This document shows positions 39,901 through 53,318 of a stretch of DNA of 64,000 bases, piece by piece. The stretch spans positions 27,132 to 91,131 of the forward strand of contig SIJG01000170.1 of NCBI GenBank assembly GCA_023374025.1, written 5' to 3'. Origin of the DNA: Heterodera schachtii. Taxonomy: Eukaryota; Nematoda; Chromadorea; Rhabditida; Heteroderidae. How positions within the stretch are numbered: the first letter of the stretch is position 1; the number at the start of each line of letters is the position of its first letter. A model generated the notes under the pieces. It was not told the origin of the DNA. It searched no databases and saw only the letters and a list, made by a program, of their open reading frames with translations. Position numbers and translations under genes: made by a program.

Positions 39901-40082
39901 AAAAAAGATTTTTGAAAAATTTTTGAATTATATTTTTAAATAAATTATCACTTTCTTCTTACCAAAAATTGATCGAATCTGTAATAAACATCATAGAAAT
40001 AGAATGTTAATTAATGATAAATAGGCTACTGTATTAAATAAAATGAAATAAATCAGAAATTTTAATGGTCATTTAAAATAAT
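36935..40082. other. AT-rich desert with short-frame islands; T-to-A-rich switch near 39.2 kb
   Basis: No gene supported. ATG frames starting at GC-richer islands: 37229-37303 (24 codons, begins MNHAHYSPENSCEKGN), 38106-38195 (29 codons, MCAVSGVMRKCRWDLSIQR start) and 38810-38899 (29 codons, MPQTLAHQVEGCPRSLPICL start). The 38.1-kb island also has an 18-codon minus-strand ATG frame, so strand is ambiguous. About 37560-37640 resembles hAT MITE interior (agcacctattttgaggt). Confidence 0.4.
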
Positions 40083-40090
40083 GTAATATG

Positions 40091-40607
40091 TAGGGTCGCT
40101 ACTTTTAGTGACGAAAAATCCTAAAATAGTTAACTAAAATAGAGAGTAAAAAGGCCAAAATAGTGACAAAACAGTGGCAAAAAGTCCAAAATAGTGACGA
40201 ATAGTGACATAATTTTTAGCCAAAATTGAGCAAAAAATAATTTTTATTCACTGGTTGCAGTTGCAAATGAGATACATTTCCTTTCTTACATTTTTTTAGC
40301 AAATATTGAAATTTTTAAACCAAAATTTTGATGAAAATTTTCCAATTCTTAGTGCATTTTTTTGAAAATTTTTTTGCTCGATTCTTAGGGGTGTATTTTT
40401 TGGTTTTATTGCATTTTTGTTAAGGAATTTTCCAAAAAATGCAGAAATACTGAAAAAATAGTGACAAAACGCCAAAATATTGATTTCTAGTGACCGATAA
40501 TTACATCAGAATCGAAAAATTTTAACGCAGAAATGCGTTTTTTAAGCTCCTTTCTTCAAAACAATTTAGCAGAAAAAATATTTAAATCACTAAAAGTAGC
40601 GACCCTA
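40091..40607 (+). mobile_element. Non-autonomous hAT element (517-bp MITE) with perfect TSD
   Basis: Perfect 21-bp terminal inverted repeats starting TAGGGTCGCTACTTTTAGTG, flanked by the 8-bp direct repeat gtaatatg (40083-40090 and 40608-40615). Subterminal agtgac words recur on the left. The interior contains ttcttaggggtgtattttt and, near the right end, cgcagaaatgcgtttttt and gctcctttcttcaa, shared with the element at 52803-53310. No transposase. Confidence 0.93.
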
Positions 40608-40615
40608 GTAATATG

Positions 40616-43600
40616 ATAGAAGGGAAAATGAACTTGAACGGACCTGGTTGAAGCAGACTTAATCAAAAAATCTTGTCTCAAAGATTGAAAATTAATATGA
40701 ATCTAATTGAAGAAAGGCATGAATTTAATACATTAAAATAAATGATTATTTTAATAAAATTAGAAAAAAAATTAATTAAAATAATGGTTTTGGTGAAATT
40801 GATGAGCGTGTGACAAGCCTATTCTTTATGGTTGGTACCTGTTAAACATGGAAATTGTGAGAAAAACAAATAGACAATTCAATAATTTAAACTTTTAATA
40901 TCATTTACTTCCGTGTTATTTCAAGTTAAATTTGATAATATATTTAAAAATAACATTTTTATCGTTAAAAATACCTGTCTAACCCTAATTAACTAATAAC
41001 GAAAATAATTTTCTAGTCAAAATATGAATTTTATGAATAAAAATAAAAATTCATTTATCAACCAATTGATTCGTTACATTTCAAAAAAAATTAAAATATA
41101 CCACCAAATAAAAACCAAAAATTATTATTTATTAAAAAAAATTTTCCAAGGGTATAATCTAATAAACTTTTTAGACTAGTAGTGATAAAACAAAAAATAA
41201 ACTTGAGAGACTTTCTAAAATTTTTTCTTTCTATCAATTTTCATTTACGCCTATAAAAGTACTAAAGCAACGCAACAATATAAAAATATAATTAAAATAC
41301 CTATATGCGAGATAGAATTAGGCATAATTAACATTGATTGCCTTTTCAGATTTTTCATTTCTATAAAAAAAAATTTACATTTCTTTCTTTTTGAAAGCAT
41401 AATTTTGAAACAGCCAATTGGCATCATTTTCGGAAATGTCCAAAAAAATGGATTAAAAATTTTTTACCCTTTATTGAAAAATTAATGCAAATATTTCTGA
41501 CACTATTTCGGTTTTTCCGTTTTATAAAAATTTTGAGGTATTTAGCATAAATAATTAGATTGCGGATTTATAGCGGATCAAAAAAATATCAAACAAGGAA
41601 GTAATTCCAATGTATTTCACTGCCACATTACTCAAAATTTATTACCAAATAATTACTTATTAATTAAATATTTATATTAATTATTTAACAAGAATAGAAT
41701 CATTTAAGGCAACAAATTTGGTGAACTGTAGTTAACGTCCCGTAAAAAAGGGTTAAATAAAAAAAACTAAAACAAAACATAATTTCTCTCTCCATTTTCT
41801 CAAGCTAATTAAATAAATAATTACTACAAAGGACATAAAAAGAAACTGCTAAAAATATCTTAAGTATTATACCTTTTAAAATAAAATTTTTACAAGAGAA
41901 AAAATTAAATAAAAATAATAATAACTATTAATTAGTGTAGCTCAAATAAAAATGCTTTATAATGCTGAATAAAAATATAAATAATTTAAAAATAGATTAA
42001 TAGATGATAATGGGATTAATTCAATCTAAAAATAAATAAATAACTAATTCGACAGATGTACTGAAATAATTAAATGGATTATTAAATAAAAAAATAAATG
42101 CATTGAAAAATAGAAAAAAACGCTCAAATCATTAATTATGAAAACATAGACAAAAAATAATTTTTTACTTGACTAAAAATCACCCATTTGAAATCTGGCG
42201 GAGAAAATATGTTTATTTGCTTCATTCTTAAAATACAATCCTAAAAAAAAGACAAAAACGTTAAATTCGTACCTTATAATAATTATTTACAATGATGCGT
42301 ATATTTATATCATAACAAATATTAAATTGTTATTCTCATGATAATTAAAAATTCTGATTAAAAAATTAAAATGACAGAATTAAAAAAAAAACTATTATAA
42401 GAAATTCTTATTTGAACATTATCTAGTATAAAATAGAATTGATTTATAATTAAATTAGGTAAATTTTATCAAATCAAAGAAACAAAGAAATTAATTAATA
42501 GGGGAAAAATGGGTTTATGAAAATGAATGTGATTATTACAATTCATTTAAAAATAATTCAAAATAAAAATCATATAAATATAAAAATATTTAAAAATAAA
42601 TTGGAAAATTTGCCTAAATAAAATTTAACAGGGAATAAGAAAGAAAATACTTTTTAATATATAAAATTGTGAAAATAATACAGAAAATAAAATGTTAAAT
42701 CAAAAAAGGTTATTAATAAAGATTAACTAAATTCGAATGGCAACATTCATTTGGAATATAACTGTTGCTAGGACGAAGTCACAAAAACTTAAATGATTAA
42801 AGTATTTAAATGTAATTATATTTTTATTTATTTAATAAATGTCTATATCATTTTTAATTTATTTTTAAATACAAAGTCAATAAATTGTCAATTTATTAAT
42901 GAAAATTCAATTTTAATTTAAGACATTTTTTTACATTTTTAAATATTAATTTGTTTACACATTTTAATAAACATTAAATATTTGAAAAGCAAGAAAAAAA
43001 AAGTAATACCCAACAAATTAATTATGAAAATTATAAAAAGTAAGAAGAAACTTAATATAATTAATCAAAAGTATGGTTTTCAAAAATGGCCTTTAAACTA
43101 TCTCGTAAATAATTTTTTTGTATGCGACCTGAAAAACTGATTTTAATATGTTTAAGTTTAGTTTTTGAACATAAAAATAAAGAACTAGTGCAAAAATGTC
43201 AGTTTTTTTGCACGTTTGCTTGGAAACTCATAAAAATTGTAAAAATTACGAAAAAGCAGGAATAGGGTAAAAATTGAGCATTAATTAAGAAAGAGCACAA
43301 AAAATTATGCAATAATATTAAATAACTTAAAAAATACAGATTATTTAAAGTAAAAGACCGTAAATTTGAACAAATATTTTAAAAGAATAAATTATATTAT
43401 TTAAAAAATAAAAGATTTAATGGATTAATAAATATATTTGTATTTCTCAATAAATATTCAAAAATCATCATTATAAAATTATAATTAGAATTTAATTTAT
43501 ACATATAATTAAATAAAAGAAATTTAAATTAGATTTACAATTCTTTTTATTGTATGCCTGGCAGAAACAGAAAATTTGTGCGGGTGACGTGGAAAAGAAT

Positions 43601-44639
43601 ATTTTTTAAATATGAATTCTAACATTAAAATTCTTCAAAAACAATCGTAATTAATGAGGACATAAAAATCTAAATTAAATTGAATTTATACATCAAATTA
43701 ATTATCTTAGTGAAGAAATGATAAAATTAAAATATTTTTAATTGCTTCTGTATTCGATATAATCCAATAATATTGTGCTAAGAATGAATTAAGAATAAAA
43801 TATAACAACAAATAAAAATTTATGCAAAATTTACATTTATACTTTACCGAAAAGAATAAGTTATTGTAATAAATTTGTTCTTTTTTGCTATAAAATGATT
43901 TGAAAATATATTTAAAAGAATTGTCCATTTTAAGAAAAAAGTTTAAAATTACTAGCCTTCTGTTTTGAAAAGTTCAAAAAACAAAATTCCAAATGATATC
44001 TAAATATATTTACAATAAAATCAATTAAACTTACCCTATTTTTCCCATCTTATTAACTTTTGAAAATTTGACTCACCGGTATTTGGTCATTTTTGAACAA
44101 AGATTCTGGGAAAAACACGACAAACCATTGAGCTTTTAAACAACAAAAAAATATAAAAATTAAAAGAGTAAAAAGTGCATAGATGCTAAACAATACATAA
44201 CACAAAGGTTTTTTAAAAATGGTTAAATAAAAATTATTATTTTTAAATTTATTTATTTCAATTATAATTAGAGACCGCATTGGACAATCACGAGTTTTTT
44301 TTTACAATAAATTTGTTCATGTTCGAGCTAAACCTATCTTTTTGGTATAATTCGAAAGCAAAAAGTCTAGTTAATCTAACAATACGAGAAAAGAATTTTA
44401 ACATTTCAAGAAAGTTACAAATGAAAATAATCAACAATTACTTAATTAATCAGATCCTTTTTCGTAATTGCCTAAACGTTGAGGTTTTATATATTTTAGC
44501 TTCGTTAGACGTTGTGCTTTCGAATGCTACCAAAAAGATAGGGGTTGTTCACACATGAACAAAGTTATTGTATAAAGTCATTTGATTGGACTCATAAAGT
44601 GCACTAGAGCCTTAAATTTAACTAAGCATTAAAACTATA
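40616..44639. other. A-rich desert with short-frame islands
   Basis: Islands at 42737-42796 (ATG frame, 19 codons, MATFIWNITVARTKSQKLK) and 43554-43622 (22 codons, begins MPGRNRKFVRVTWKR). Both start at the edge of a GC-richer patch; neither is recognised. The opposed frames at 44053-44280 and 44280-44558 look divergent, but the second opens on TTG and both are of a length chance allows in this much sequence. Confidence 0.4.
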
Positions 44640-45075
44640 GTAAAATGGAATATTTCAAAAAAATGCAATAAAATCAGGAATCACCCCCTAAGAAATAACT
44701 TGAAAAATTTTCAGAAAATATACCTTTAAGAATTGAAAAAAGTTCAAAAAATACATCGCTTTGAATTGAAAGTTTTTCTCAAAAAATGATCGCCAAAATT
44801 TCAATTTTTTTTCTTGATAAAAAAATTTTAAGTTTAAAATTTTTCCTTATTCGAAAAACATTATAAAGTATTTAATAATCATTTAAATGAACAAAATTAA
44901 GTTTTTGGTTAAGTTTTACGTGTTTTGCTCCCTAAAAAAGCTAAGAAAAATTTTTTTAATGCCTTTTTTCATGCCTTTTCGGGATTTTCGTGCCTTTTCA
45001 TGCCTTTTTTTCAATTTTTTGGTGCCTATTATAGTGCCTTTTTCCCGGTTTTTGATGCCTTTTTTCGTTCTCTAT
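44640..45075 (-). mobile_element. Degraded hAT-MITE relic
   Basis: On the minus strand it contains ttcttaggggtga and ttttattgcatttttt, as in the interior of 40091-40607, and repeated aaaaggca words like the subterminal aggcac repeats of 45695-46066. Clear terminal inverted repeats are gone. The frame 44887-45078, with its repeated MPF words, is a translation of these short repeats. Confidence 0.55.
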
Positions 45076-45686
45076 TAATTATTTATGAAAAATTATAACA
45101 AAATATTTAAAAAATCAATAAACACTGATAATTATGGTTATCTAAATTTATTAATTAAAATTAGACATAATTATAAAGAAACAATAAAAAGGTATTATTA
45201 ATAATTTAATATTTTAAGTTTATTTTCGCATTCTCTGGGCGTAGTTGAAGAACTGAGTATGGTCCACTTCAATAATTTTTAATGAATTTTATTATAATTT
45301 CATTATTTAAATATTTTTGTTTATTCTCATTTTAAATATCTATTTTTATTTGCTAGCAAAACGAATAATGATTTTTTTTTCTAATGAAATTTATAAAATT
45401 TATTTAACAATTGCTTTTTGGTTCGCGTATGTAGGAATATTATACAATAATTTTTTTTTAAATTATTATTTTGAAAATTTTCATGTGACAATTTATAATT
45501 GGATTCTAAGTTTTGGATTTAATTAAATATTTTATATAGAGAGAATTAAAAAGTAATTAAAAATCAAATATTTATTTCCGAAAACCTATTCTAACAACAA
45601 CTTTAACAAAATTATATATAATTATTTCGTCCAGTTCTATCAATTCTCTTTTTCTGGAATGTTTTATTTAAATACAGTAGGTAATA
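45076..45686. other. AT-rich spacer
   Basis: A GC-richer island at about 45225-45275 carries a frame without ATG (HSLGVVEELSMVHFNNF then stop). The frame 45317-45526 is aromatic-rich low complexity. No gene supported. Confidence 0.4.
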
Positions 45687-45694
45687 TTAATCTG

Positions 45695-46066
45695 TAGGGA
45701 TGCGATTTTTAGGCACAAAAAATCGCAAAATAGACACCTAAAAAGGCATTAAAAAATCGCAAAATAGGCACTAAATAGGCACAAAAATCCTCAAATAGGC
45801 AAAAATAGGTAATGTATTTTTCAGCTTTATTGCATTTCTGTTAACGATTTGTCCGGAAATCCTGAAAAATTCGTCAAAAATGGCGAAATAGGCACAAAAA
45901 TAGGCAAATAGGCATTAAGCACAAAAAGTCCAAAATAGGCAAAGTTAGGCATTATAAAAGTCATCGTTAAAACCCCAAACTAAGCGGAAAATATGTTTTT
46001 TCGTGCTTATCTGTGCGTATTAAGCGCGCAAAAATTTTAGGCATTTGCCTAAAAATCGCATCCCTA
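45695..46066 (+). mobile_element. Non-autonomous hAT element (372-bp MITE) with perfect TSD
   Basis: Perfect 21-bp terminal inverted repeats starting TAGGGATGCGATTTTTAGGC, flanked by ttaatctg at 45687-45694 and 46067-46074. Numerous subterminal ataggca words. Interior has ttattgcatttctgttaacg, matching the equivalent place in 40091-40607. No transposase. Confidence 0.93.
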
Positions 46067-46074
46067 TTAATCTG

Positions 46075-48012
46075 AAATGGTAAAAAGAATTGAAAAAAAA
46101 TATTCGAGTACACAAGCCGAAATTAATCCTTTACAGATTTATTCTAATAAAAATTTATTATTTAATATTTTTAATAATTTTCGCAACAATTTTCTTTTTT
46201 TTATTTTTTATCTGTAAACAATGGGTAAATTAAATGACTTTCGCTTTTATTTCATTATTTATTAATTTGTAGCAATTTTTTAATTGTTTTTTCGAAAAAT
46301 CGTATTATTGTATTTTTAGGTTATTTTTAATTAATTTTTTAAATGTTAATATATTAAAATATTTTGATAATTCTTAATTTTTATAATTGACTTAAATTTC
46401 CCACTCGCGTTCTCTTATGCACAATTCATTCCTTATAAAATTTTATTTATTTATATATCATTATTATTATACCCCTTAATGATATTTGGTAAAAAACATA
46501 ATGCATTAGTTTATTTTCATTTAATATCCCGAAAATGTTGGATTCGGGTTCTTTGACCCAGAAAACCCCCATAAACATGTTTTAACGAATTTCTTCAAAA
46601 AAGGTGTCCACCATTTATAGTATTACCTTTTTCATTCTTAATTCAAAATTCTGCTTTAAATCGTCCTTGGGAATTTTTTCATTTCATTTTTTATGTTTGT
46701 AGGTAATAAAATATCATCAAAATTTACATTATTCAAGAAAAGATTTTATTTTTTAAATTATTGCAGACTAATAATTGAGACATTACTTAAATAAATAAAA
46801 CAAATGTACTCAACACATAGAAAAATGAAATGACATTAATTATCGATATGCGAAAATTTAAAAATCAAGATTTTGCAATTAATAAACATCTCAATAATAA
46901 AAAATTGAAATGAATAATTATTATTTTAAAAAAACGACATGGTAATGAACTCAAAAAAAATAAATATTTTTAAAATTCCAAATTTCTTATGTAAAGAATG
47001 AAATTGAAATGTAATAAATTCATTTTTATTGAAAGCAAAATTAAATCAGAAAGTATTTAAAAACCGATGACTTTTTTCTAATGGCCGTAATATTTTGAAA
47101 ACCATCAATTCCTGTAAGAAAATTGACTACACAAATCAAAAAGAATTAGAGAAAAATAACTAAAATAAAATTCATATTATTTAAAATAAAAGTGGCAACG
47201 TCTGCCACCGAGATTGCCTGGAAAAATGATTTGCTAATGAAAATAATATAAAACTGGAATTTTATACAGGTTCAAAATTCGAAATAATTCAAAAAAACCC
47301 AAATGTTGCTTTATGCAAAATAAAATGATTGCTGTCAAGAATTATAAAGAATAATTTAGATTATCGATCACACCTTTTCTCTTTCCTCTTGAAAATCGAG
47401 ATTCCTGCTAATTACTTAATATTAAAATTTCAAAATCATTAATTTTTTAAATAAAAATTAAATTTTTAAAAATTTATTTCAGAAATTTTTTTTTCTCAGA
47501 AAACGAAAAATTGGGTCACAAAATATTCAAACAATTTATTGATTCATAACCGTTTCAAAATAACAACAAAAATCACATGAATGGAAAAATATTAAAATGA
47601 ACTTTATCATCAATTGTAAAAAATGTTGATAACAAAAAAAAAATAATTTATAATTATTTTAATTTCAAATAAAGAGAGAAATGATAAATTGTGATGGGTA
47701 AAATAAAATTATTGTTGCACTAAACTTAACTGCCAAAGAGAAACCCAAATGGATTACTTACCAAAACCTATAAAAAAATATTTAAAAAAAATAAAAATTT
47801 ACCAATCTAAAGTTTTACTACTCGTAACAAAAAGGAGAAATTGTAATAAAGCATAAATATAAAAAAATATAAGCTATCATTTTTATTTATATTTATAAAT
47901 AATTTATTAAATTGAAAAAATCACTTAAAATTTAATGGCATTCAAATTAAAAAAGAAAAAATTAAATAAATAATAAGAAATATTATCACCTGCATTAAAA
48001 AATACTAACAAT
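46075..48012. other. AT-rich desert with one dispersed-repeat copy
   Basis: 46531-46630 is a diverged GTTCGAATTCGGGT-type copy (ttggattcgggttc, ttgacccagaaaaccccc, aaaaaaggtgtccaccat, tagtattacc). 47190-47225 is a GC-richer core (gtggcaacgtctgccaccga). Nothing else seen. Confidence 0.5.
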
Positions 48013-48303
48013 CTTTCGACAGTGGACATTTCGACAGAAATATTTAAAATTTGATGAGGCGACTTTTCGACAGTAAAGAGTAATTAAGTTTCAAATTTAG
48101 GGGTGTAAAAGCGTAAAATTTTATCGAAAAAGCAACATAATTAAGCCAAATCAGTATTGAGATAAACAATTTTTAAAATCAAAATTTTTTTCCAAGAAAA
48201 TAGAAATAAATTTTAATTTTGAGAAAATTACCGTTTCTTCAAGCAATATATTTTGTTTTAAGCCGAAAAGTCCTTTGCTGTCGAAGTGTCCACTGTCCAA
48301 AAG
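48013..48303. mobile_element. Inverted-repeat element, class unknown (about 290 bp)
   Basis: Ends ctttcgacagtggacatttc... and the inverse of ...gaagtgtccactgtccaaaag pair over about 28-30 nt with a few mismatches. A second gacttttcgacagtaaag word and its approximate inverse lie just inside. I see no convincing TSD, so it may be old or belong to a superfamily with short TSDs. Confidence 0.7.
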
Positions 48304-50084
48304 TCCAGGAGCTATAACTAATAAAACTGTTTATTATCCATCTTTATAATATATGGGATAGGAATTAAAAATTAGAAATAATTAAATGCAATCAATAATA
48401 TTCTAACAAGGAAAATATACTTTTTCATGTTGATCTATTAAATTCTTTTATTTATATTTCATAATAATAATTTTTAGTTCAGTTCCATAAATTGTTGAAA
48501 GCTTATTTATTAGCAATAATATGGATCACTATATATATTTATGCTTTTTTAAATTTGAATAACTTATTTTAAATAATAACTTAATTTCAATTTTATCTAA
48601 ATTAATAAAATAAGGTTTTCTATAAAGGTATCTTTTTAATGCAGAAGAACTAAATTTTGTAGGTTATATATAATTCAATTTATTATAAATTTGTTAAATT
48701 AGATTGACTAAATATTCTTCTTTTTCTCTATTCATGCAATTCATATGTTTTTATTAATCTTTTCAGTACTTTTAATGAGAATTTCACAAACTTGAAATAT
48801 AATCTTTAAATGTTTAATAATTTTTTTTAATTTTGAATTATTTTTAGTTTCATTTATTTTTTGCTTAAAATATTTTAGCTTTTGTATAAAGTTGTTGACA
48901 TATTAAGATTTAATTATTTCATTTTTATTTGAAACAATTAATTTTTTCATTTATTTATTTAGCTATTTTTATCTTATGTTTTCGTAAATGTTTCTCCAAC
49001 CAGTTCTTGCTTGAACATTTAATTTCTGTGAAATTAATATTTTTATAATATAAATTTAAATTAAATTTTTTCTTTATTTTTTTTATATAAACGATTCCCG
49101 TTTTGTTAAACTTTTAATTTTTATTTTCTGGTTAATTTTTTAATTCAAAGAATAATTAAGATTTTATCTGTTCTCAATTTCCATCGCAATTTCGTTTATA
49201 AAAATGTTTTGCATAATCAATTCTTTTATTTATTCATAACATAATTTTTAATTGTGTATGAATTTTTGAAAATTTTCAAATTAATATTTTAACTTCCTAT
49301 TATTGATAAAAATATACTTACTTTTTTATATATTTTTTAATAATTCTTTCTGAAAAAAATAACTGTTTAAAAGTTATTGAATTAATTTAAAAAAGTAATT
49401 TAAAATTTATTACTAAATTTAATCTTAATATGTGAAAGAATTTGCCATTAGCTTATTTAATTTACTTTATTCTTTTCATTAATTGACATAAATATTAATT
49501 TTTCATTAACAATTTTTCTTTTTTCTTAATAATAATTTTTTTATTTTGCTAATGACAGTATATAAATGTAGTTATATCTATTAATTTATGGAAATTCATT
49601 CAAAATTTTTAGTTTGTCCAAATTTTGTTTTTATTGAATTCCTCAAAATTAATTTAGTTGACAACAGCATTGTTTTTTATTTTCCCATTAATTTTATTTG
49701 ATGTTCATAAGAAATTATATTGCATTTAAAATGAGATTTTTGTGTTGTCCCATAAATATCAATCAATATATGCTTTTTAAATTAAAAAACTATTTTTTCG
49801 ATGTTCGATTATTATTATTTTTTTAAATAATCTGAATTTTATGCGTTTTTGGTGTTTAATATAAGCAGAAACTTTATTTTATCATTTTATAATAGATTTA
49901 CTGACTGTGCTATTTTTAGTAATTAGTATAAAAGATTGGAAACTTATTTTTTTATTTTATTTTTTATTTATTATTAACTATTCTTTATTTTCTTCTCGTT
50001 TACTGATTTAATTGAATTTTTTTGGGTTGTGCCCCTTTTATATCAATAAATGCATTTTTTTAATTCATCTAATTTCTAATAATT
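48304..50084. other. T-rich desert
   Basis: Contains the 48720-48766 copy of the segment at 34863. No gene or element otherwise. Confidence 0.5.
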
Positions 50085-50235
50085 AGGGCTAGCACAAATA
50101 TGTACAAAAAATGGTCAGAATATGTACATAAATATGTAAAAAATCCCGAAATATGTAAAATAAATTAACTTTTTTTTTAAATTTACCCTTTTTTTTTTGC
50201 AATTTTGTTAAAGAAATCAATAAAATCTCCTATGT
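50085..50235 (+). mobile_element. One-ended hAT-like MITE relic
   Basis: tagggctagcacaaatatgt followed by repeated aatatgta(c) words, then gcaattttgttaaagaaat, which parallels MITE interiors. The matching inverted end is not found nearby. Confidence 0.45.
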
Positions 50236-52794
50236 TGAAAAAGAAAACGCACAAAGAAAAATGTGAAAAAATAAAAAGAAAAGTTGGGGAAAAATTGTAA
50301 ATAACAAATTCATTATTTAATTTATTAAATCTGATAAATTAGCTGGGAGGCAGAAGCAATTAAAATATTTTTTTATTATTCATATCATAAATTCTTATTT
50401 TTCAAACGTCAACAGTAGAAGCAATACCAAAAAATCTAAAATAAATATAATTTAAGTGATTGAAAAAATATAAAAAAAAATTTTAATCTTTTTGTCTCAG
50501 ATTTATTTTAAAAAATTTTTTTCTTGTAAATTGAATAATAATAGATAATTTTATTCATTTTATTAATGTCCATCCCCGGCGGGTCGTTGCGTAAATTTGT
50601 TCGGTCAAAAATTTTTTATTTTATTATTATTATTTTTTTATTATAATTTTATTATATATGTGAGAATTAATCAGTTATAAGAAAAAAAATTGAAAATTAA
50701 TTTAAATATGGACACTTACTTAAACCGAACAATTTAGGTAAATACTAAATAAGCAAAAATTTGAAGATTAGCAAATAGGGAAAAAAGCGAAGAAGTGCAA
50801 AAAATATTATTATTTAAAATTTAAATTAGACAAAAAACATTAAATCAAAATTAAATAAAGCGAAAATACCCAGGATATTATTATTTACAATTTAAAATAA
50901 ATGAATTTACTACATTACATTTTAATTAAAATATTGCTGGCCGAATGGATATAAAAATTTCTTTTGAAAAATAAAAATAATTTATAGCACAAGTTCAACT
51001 CAAAAGAACTGTTTTAAGGCTGGATTATTATATAATAAAAATATATAAAAGTTATGTAGTTATATAAACGAACTTTATAAATATAAAATAAATATAATAA
51101 TTTTAAAAATATCACTAAATTTAAAGAGAAAAATTCACAATTTTTCAGAATTTTAATATAAAAGACGTTTTGCACAAATAGTGTTTTAGAGGAGAATCTT
51201 TCGACAAGAAAATAAATAAATAATTAAATGATATTTATAAATTGAATCTGTAAACAGCAGAGCTTAATATTTTGGATTAATATTTCAAACAATTAGATTT
51301 TTTAAATTTATTTTAAAATTTATATATATGAAAAAACATACATAAATTCAAGTTATTATTTCATATTTAAATGAAAAAGTCCCAATGAATACTAAGCTAA
51401 AATATCAATTAAATTAATTATAAAATAATTAAATAATCTGAAATGGTTATAACAATTTAAAAATCAGTTAAAACAGAAGAAGGATAAAAAGTATGGCGAC
51501 ATAGCCGTTGTAATTGGCATGAATTATATTAGACATTAAAATTTTAAAATATTTAAATAATTTTAAAACTAATCCAATAGAAATCAACTAGAAGAGATAA
51601 GTAAACAATGGTAACCCAAATTTAATTATAATAAAAATAGAAATTAATTTTTTTGCTTTTTCGCATGTTTTTTCATTCGAAAAAATCAGAAATATTATTA
51701 AATACAAAACTAAAAAAAAGGTAATTTTCTTAAAAACCAAAATTATAATAAAAAAATAATTTAAATTAAAAAGTAAAAAATAGTTCCTCCATATATGTAC
51801 TTAAAATGAGCAAAATTACAAGAATATTGAAAAAAGCAATATTAGAAAAAAGTTTGTGATTTTCTAGCACACCAACGCAGAAATGCCGAAAATTAGGTTT
51901 TGTGCACATTGTAAGACCAAATGATAAAAGTTTTAAAGTTTAGTTTTTATGAATTATATTAATAGACTTATTTTGATGCATAAAATATAAAAAAATAATC
52001 AATTATAAGGTATGTGTAAAAATATGCATGATGAAAAATAGTATATAAAATCTACAATAAAAATAAGGATTTTTTTTTGATATTCAGAGTTATAAGAACA
52101 GAATAATCAAAATATAATGTATGAAATGCTTAGCTATAAAAAGGAGGTGCTATTTGACAAGCGAGCTAACTGAAAATAATAAAGAGCTGTGCACAATTTT
52201 TATTCAAATTTGTGGGCCACAAGATTAAAATACTCCAGGGAAAATTAATTTTCAATACATAATTTAAATATTTTTATGGAATTATTACTGGCGAAAATTG
52301 TTAGCCCGTATAAATGATTGTAAATGACAACAATAAATAAATAAATCGATAAAAATTATTTTCTACAATTAAAATTAAAATTCTTTTATTAGAATACAAA
52401 AGCAACATTAATTAAAACGACTACTGAATAAAATTAATTTTTAAGGATGGTAATAAGATCTGAAATTTTTCATAAAAATTTGGAAAAAAGGAAAGCAATT
52501 CAAAATTTAATAAAACTAGCCATTGTTTAAAACAATTCATTCTTTTTAATATTCAAATTTATTGTTTTATCATTTCTCATAATTTCACTGCTTAATAAAT
52601 GATTTTGTTTTCTACAGTTCCTCTCTATTCTAGAAAGTTTAATAATGATTTTATTAATTTACATTAATAATATATGAAAAGTTTTAAATAGACATATTTT
52701 AATTTCGCTTAGTTTTTCTTCAATTTTTCTGCTTTATGATAATTTTTTTAAATTTATTGAATTATTTTTCCAAATAAACTAATTAATGTATTAT
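50236..52794. other. Mostly A-rich desert
   Basis: No gene. 50570-50600 is a GC-richer speck (ccccggcgggtcgttgcg). 52117-52173 is an 18-codon ATG frame (MYEMLSYKKEVLFDKRAN). A segment at 52613-52680 (tctacagttcctctctattc, gaaagttt, ttattaatttacatt) recurs at 58180-58270. Confidence 0.4.
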
Positions 52795-52802
52795 CATATT
52801 AG

Positions 52803-53310
52803 TAAGGCCCCGATTTTTAGTGACGAAAAAGTGCCAAAAAAGTGACGAATAGTGACATAATTTTCAGTCAAAAACTAAGCAAAAATTTTTTTATATTTAC
52901 TTTTTTAATGATTTCTTGGCAAATACCCATTTTAAACCAAAAATTTTTCAAAAAAAAAATTTGGTGAATGATTTTTGAGAAAATTTTTCTAAAAATTTTT
53001 AGGTCGCTTCTTAGGGGTGTATTTTTGAAAAAAAAAATTTTAAGTCGATTCTTAGGGGTGTATTTTTTGGTTTTTTGACATTTTTATTAATAAATTTTAT
53101 TAAAAATCTAGAAATAGTGAAAATAGTGACAAAAAAGCCAAAAGTGAATTTTTACTATTTTAAGTGACAAAACGCCAAAATAGTGATTTCTAGTGACGAA
53201 AAATGACGTCCAAATGAAAACATTTTAACGCAGAAATGCGTTTTTTGAGCTCCTTTCTTCAAATCAATTGAGCAAAAAAAAAAAGTTTTTCACTAGAAAT
53301 CGGTGCCCTA
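52803..53310 (+). mobile_element. Non-autonomous hAT element (508-bp MITE) with perfect TSD
   Basis: 21-bp ends TAAGGCCCCGATTTTTAGTG... and inverse of the TAGGGCACCGATTTCTAGTG type (18 of 21 matching), flanked by catattag at 52795-52802 and 53311-53318. The interior (ttcttaggggtgtattttt present twice, cgcagaaatgcgttttttga, gctcctttcttcaaa) is the same family as 40091-40607, but the outermost part of the termini differs. Confidence 0.9.
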
Positions 53311-53318
53311 CATATTAG

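Noticed and set aside
44053..44558. Apparent divergent pair of 75- and 92-codon frames sharing a start
   Set aside because: The plus-strand frame starts at TTG, compositions are simply AT-rich, no motif is recognisable, and frames of this length are about what chance gives in 64 kb of such sequence.
8767..52173. A nematode-type 21U/piRNA locus array
   Set aside because: Small spaced loci in AT-rich DNA suggested it, but the expected recurrent upstream CTGTTTCA-type motif is absent from the islands.
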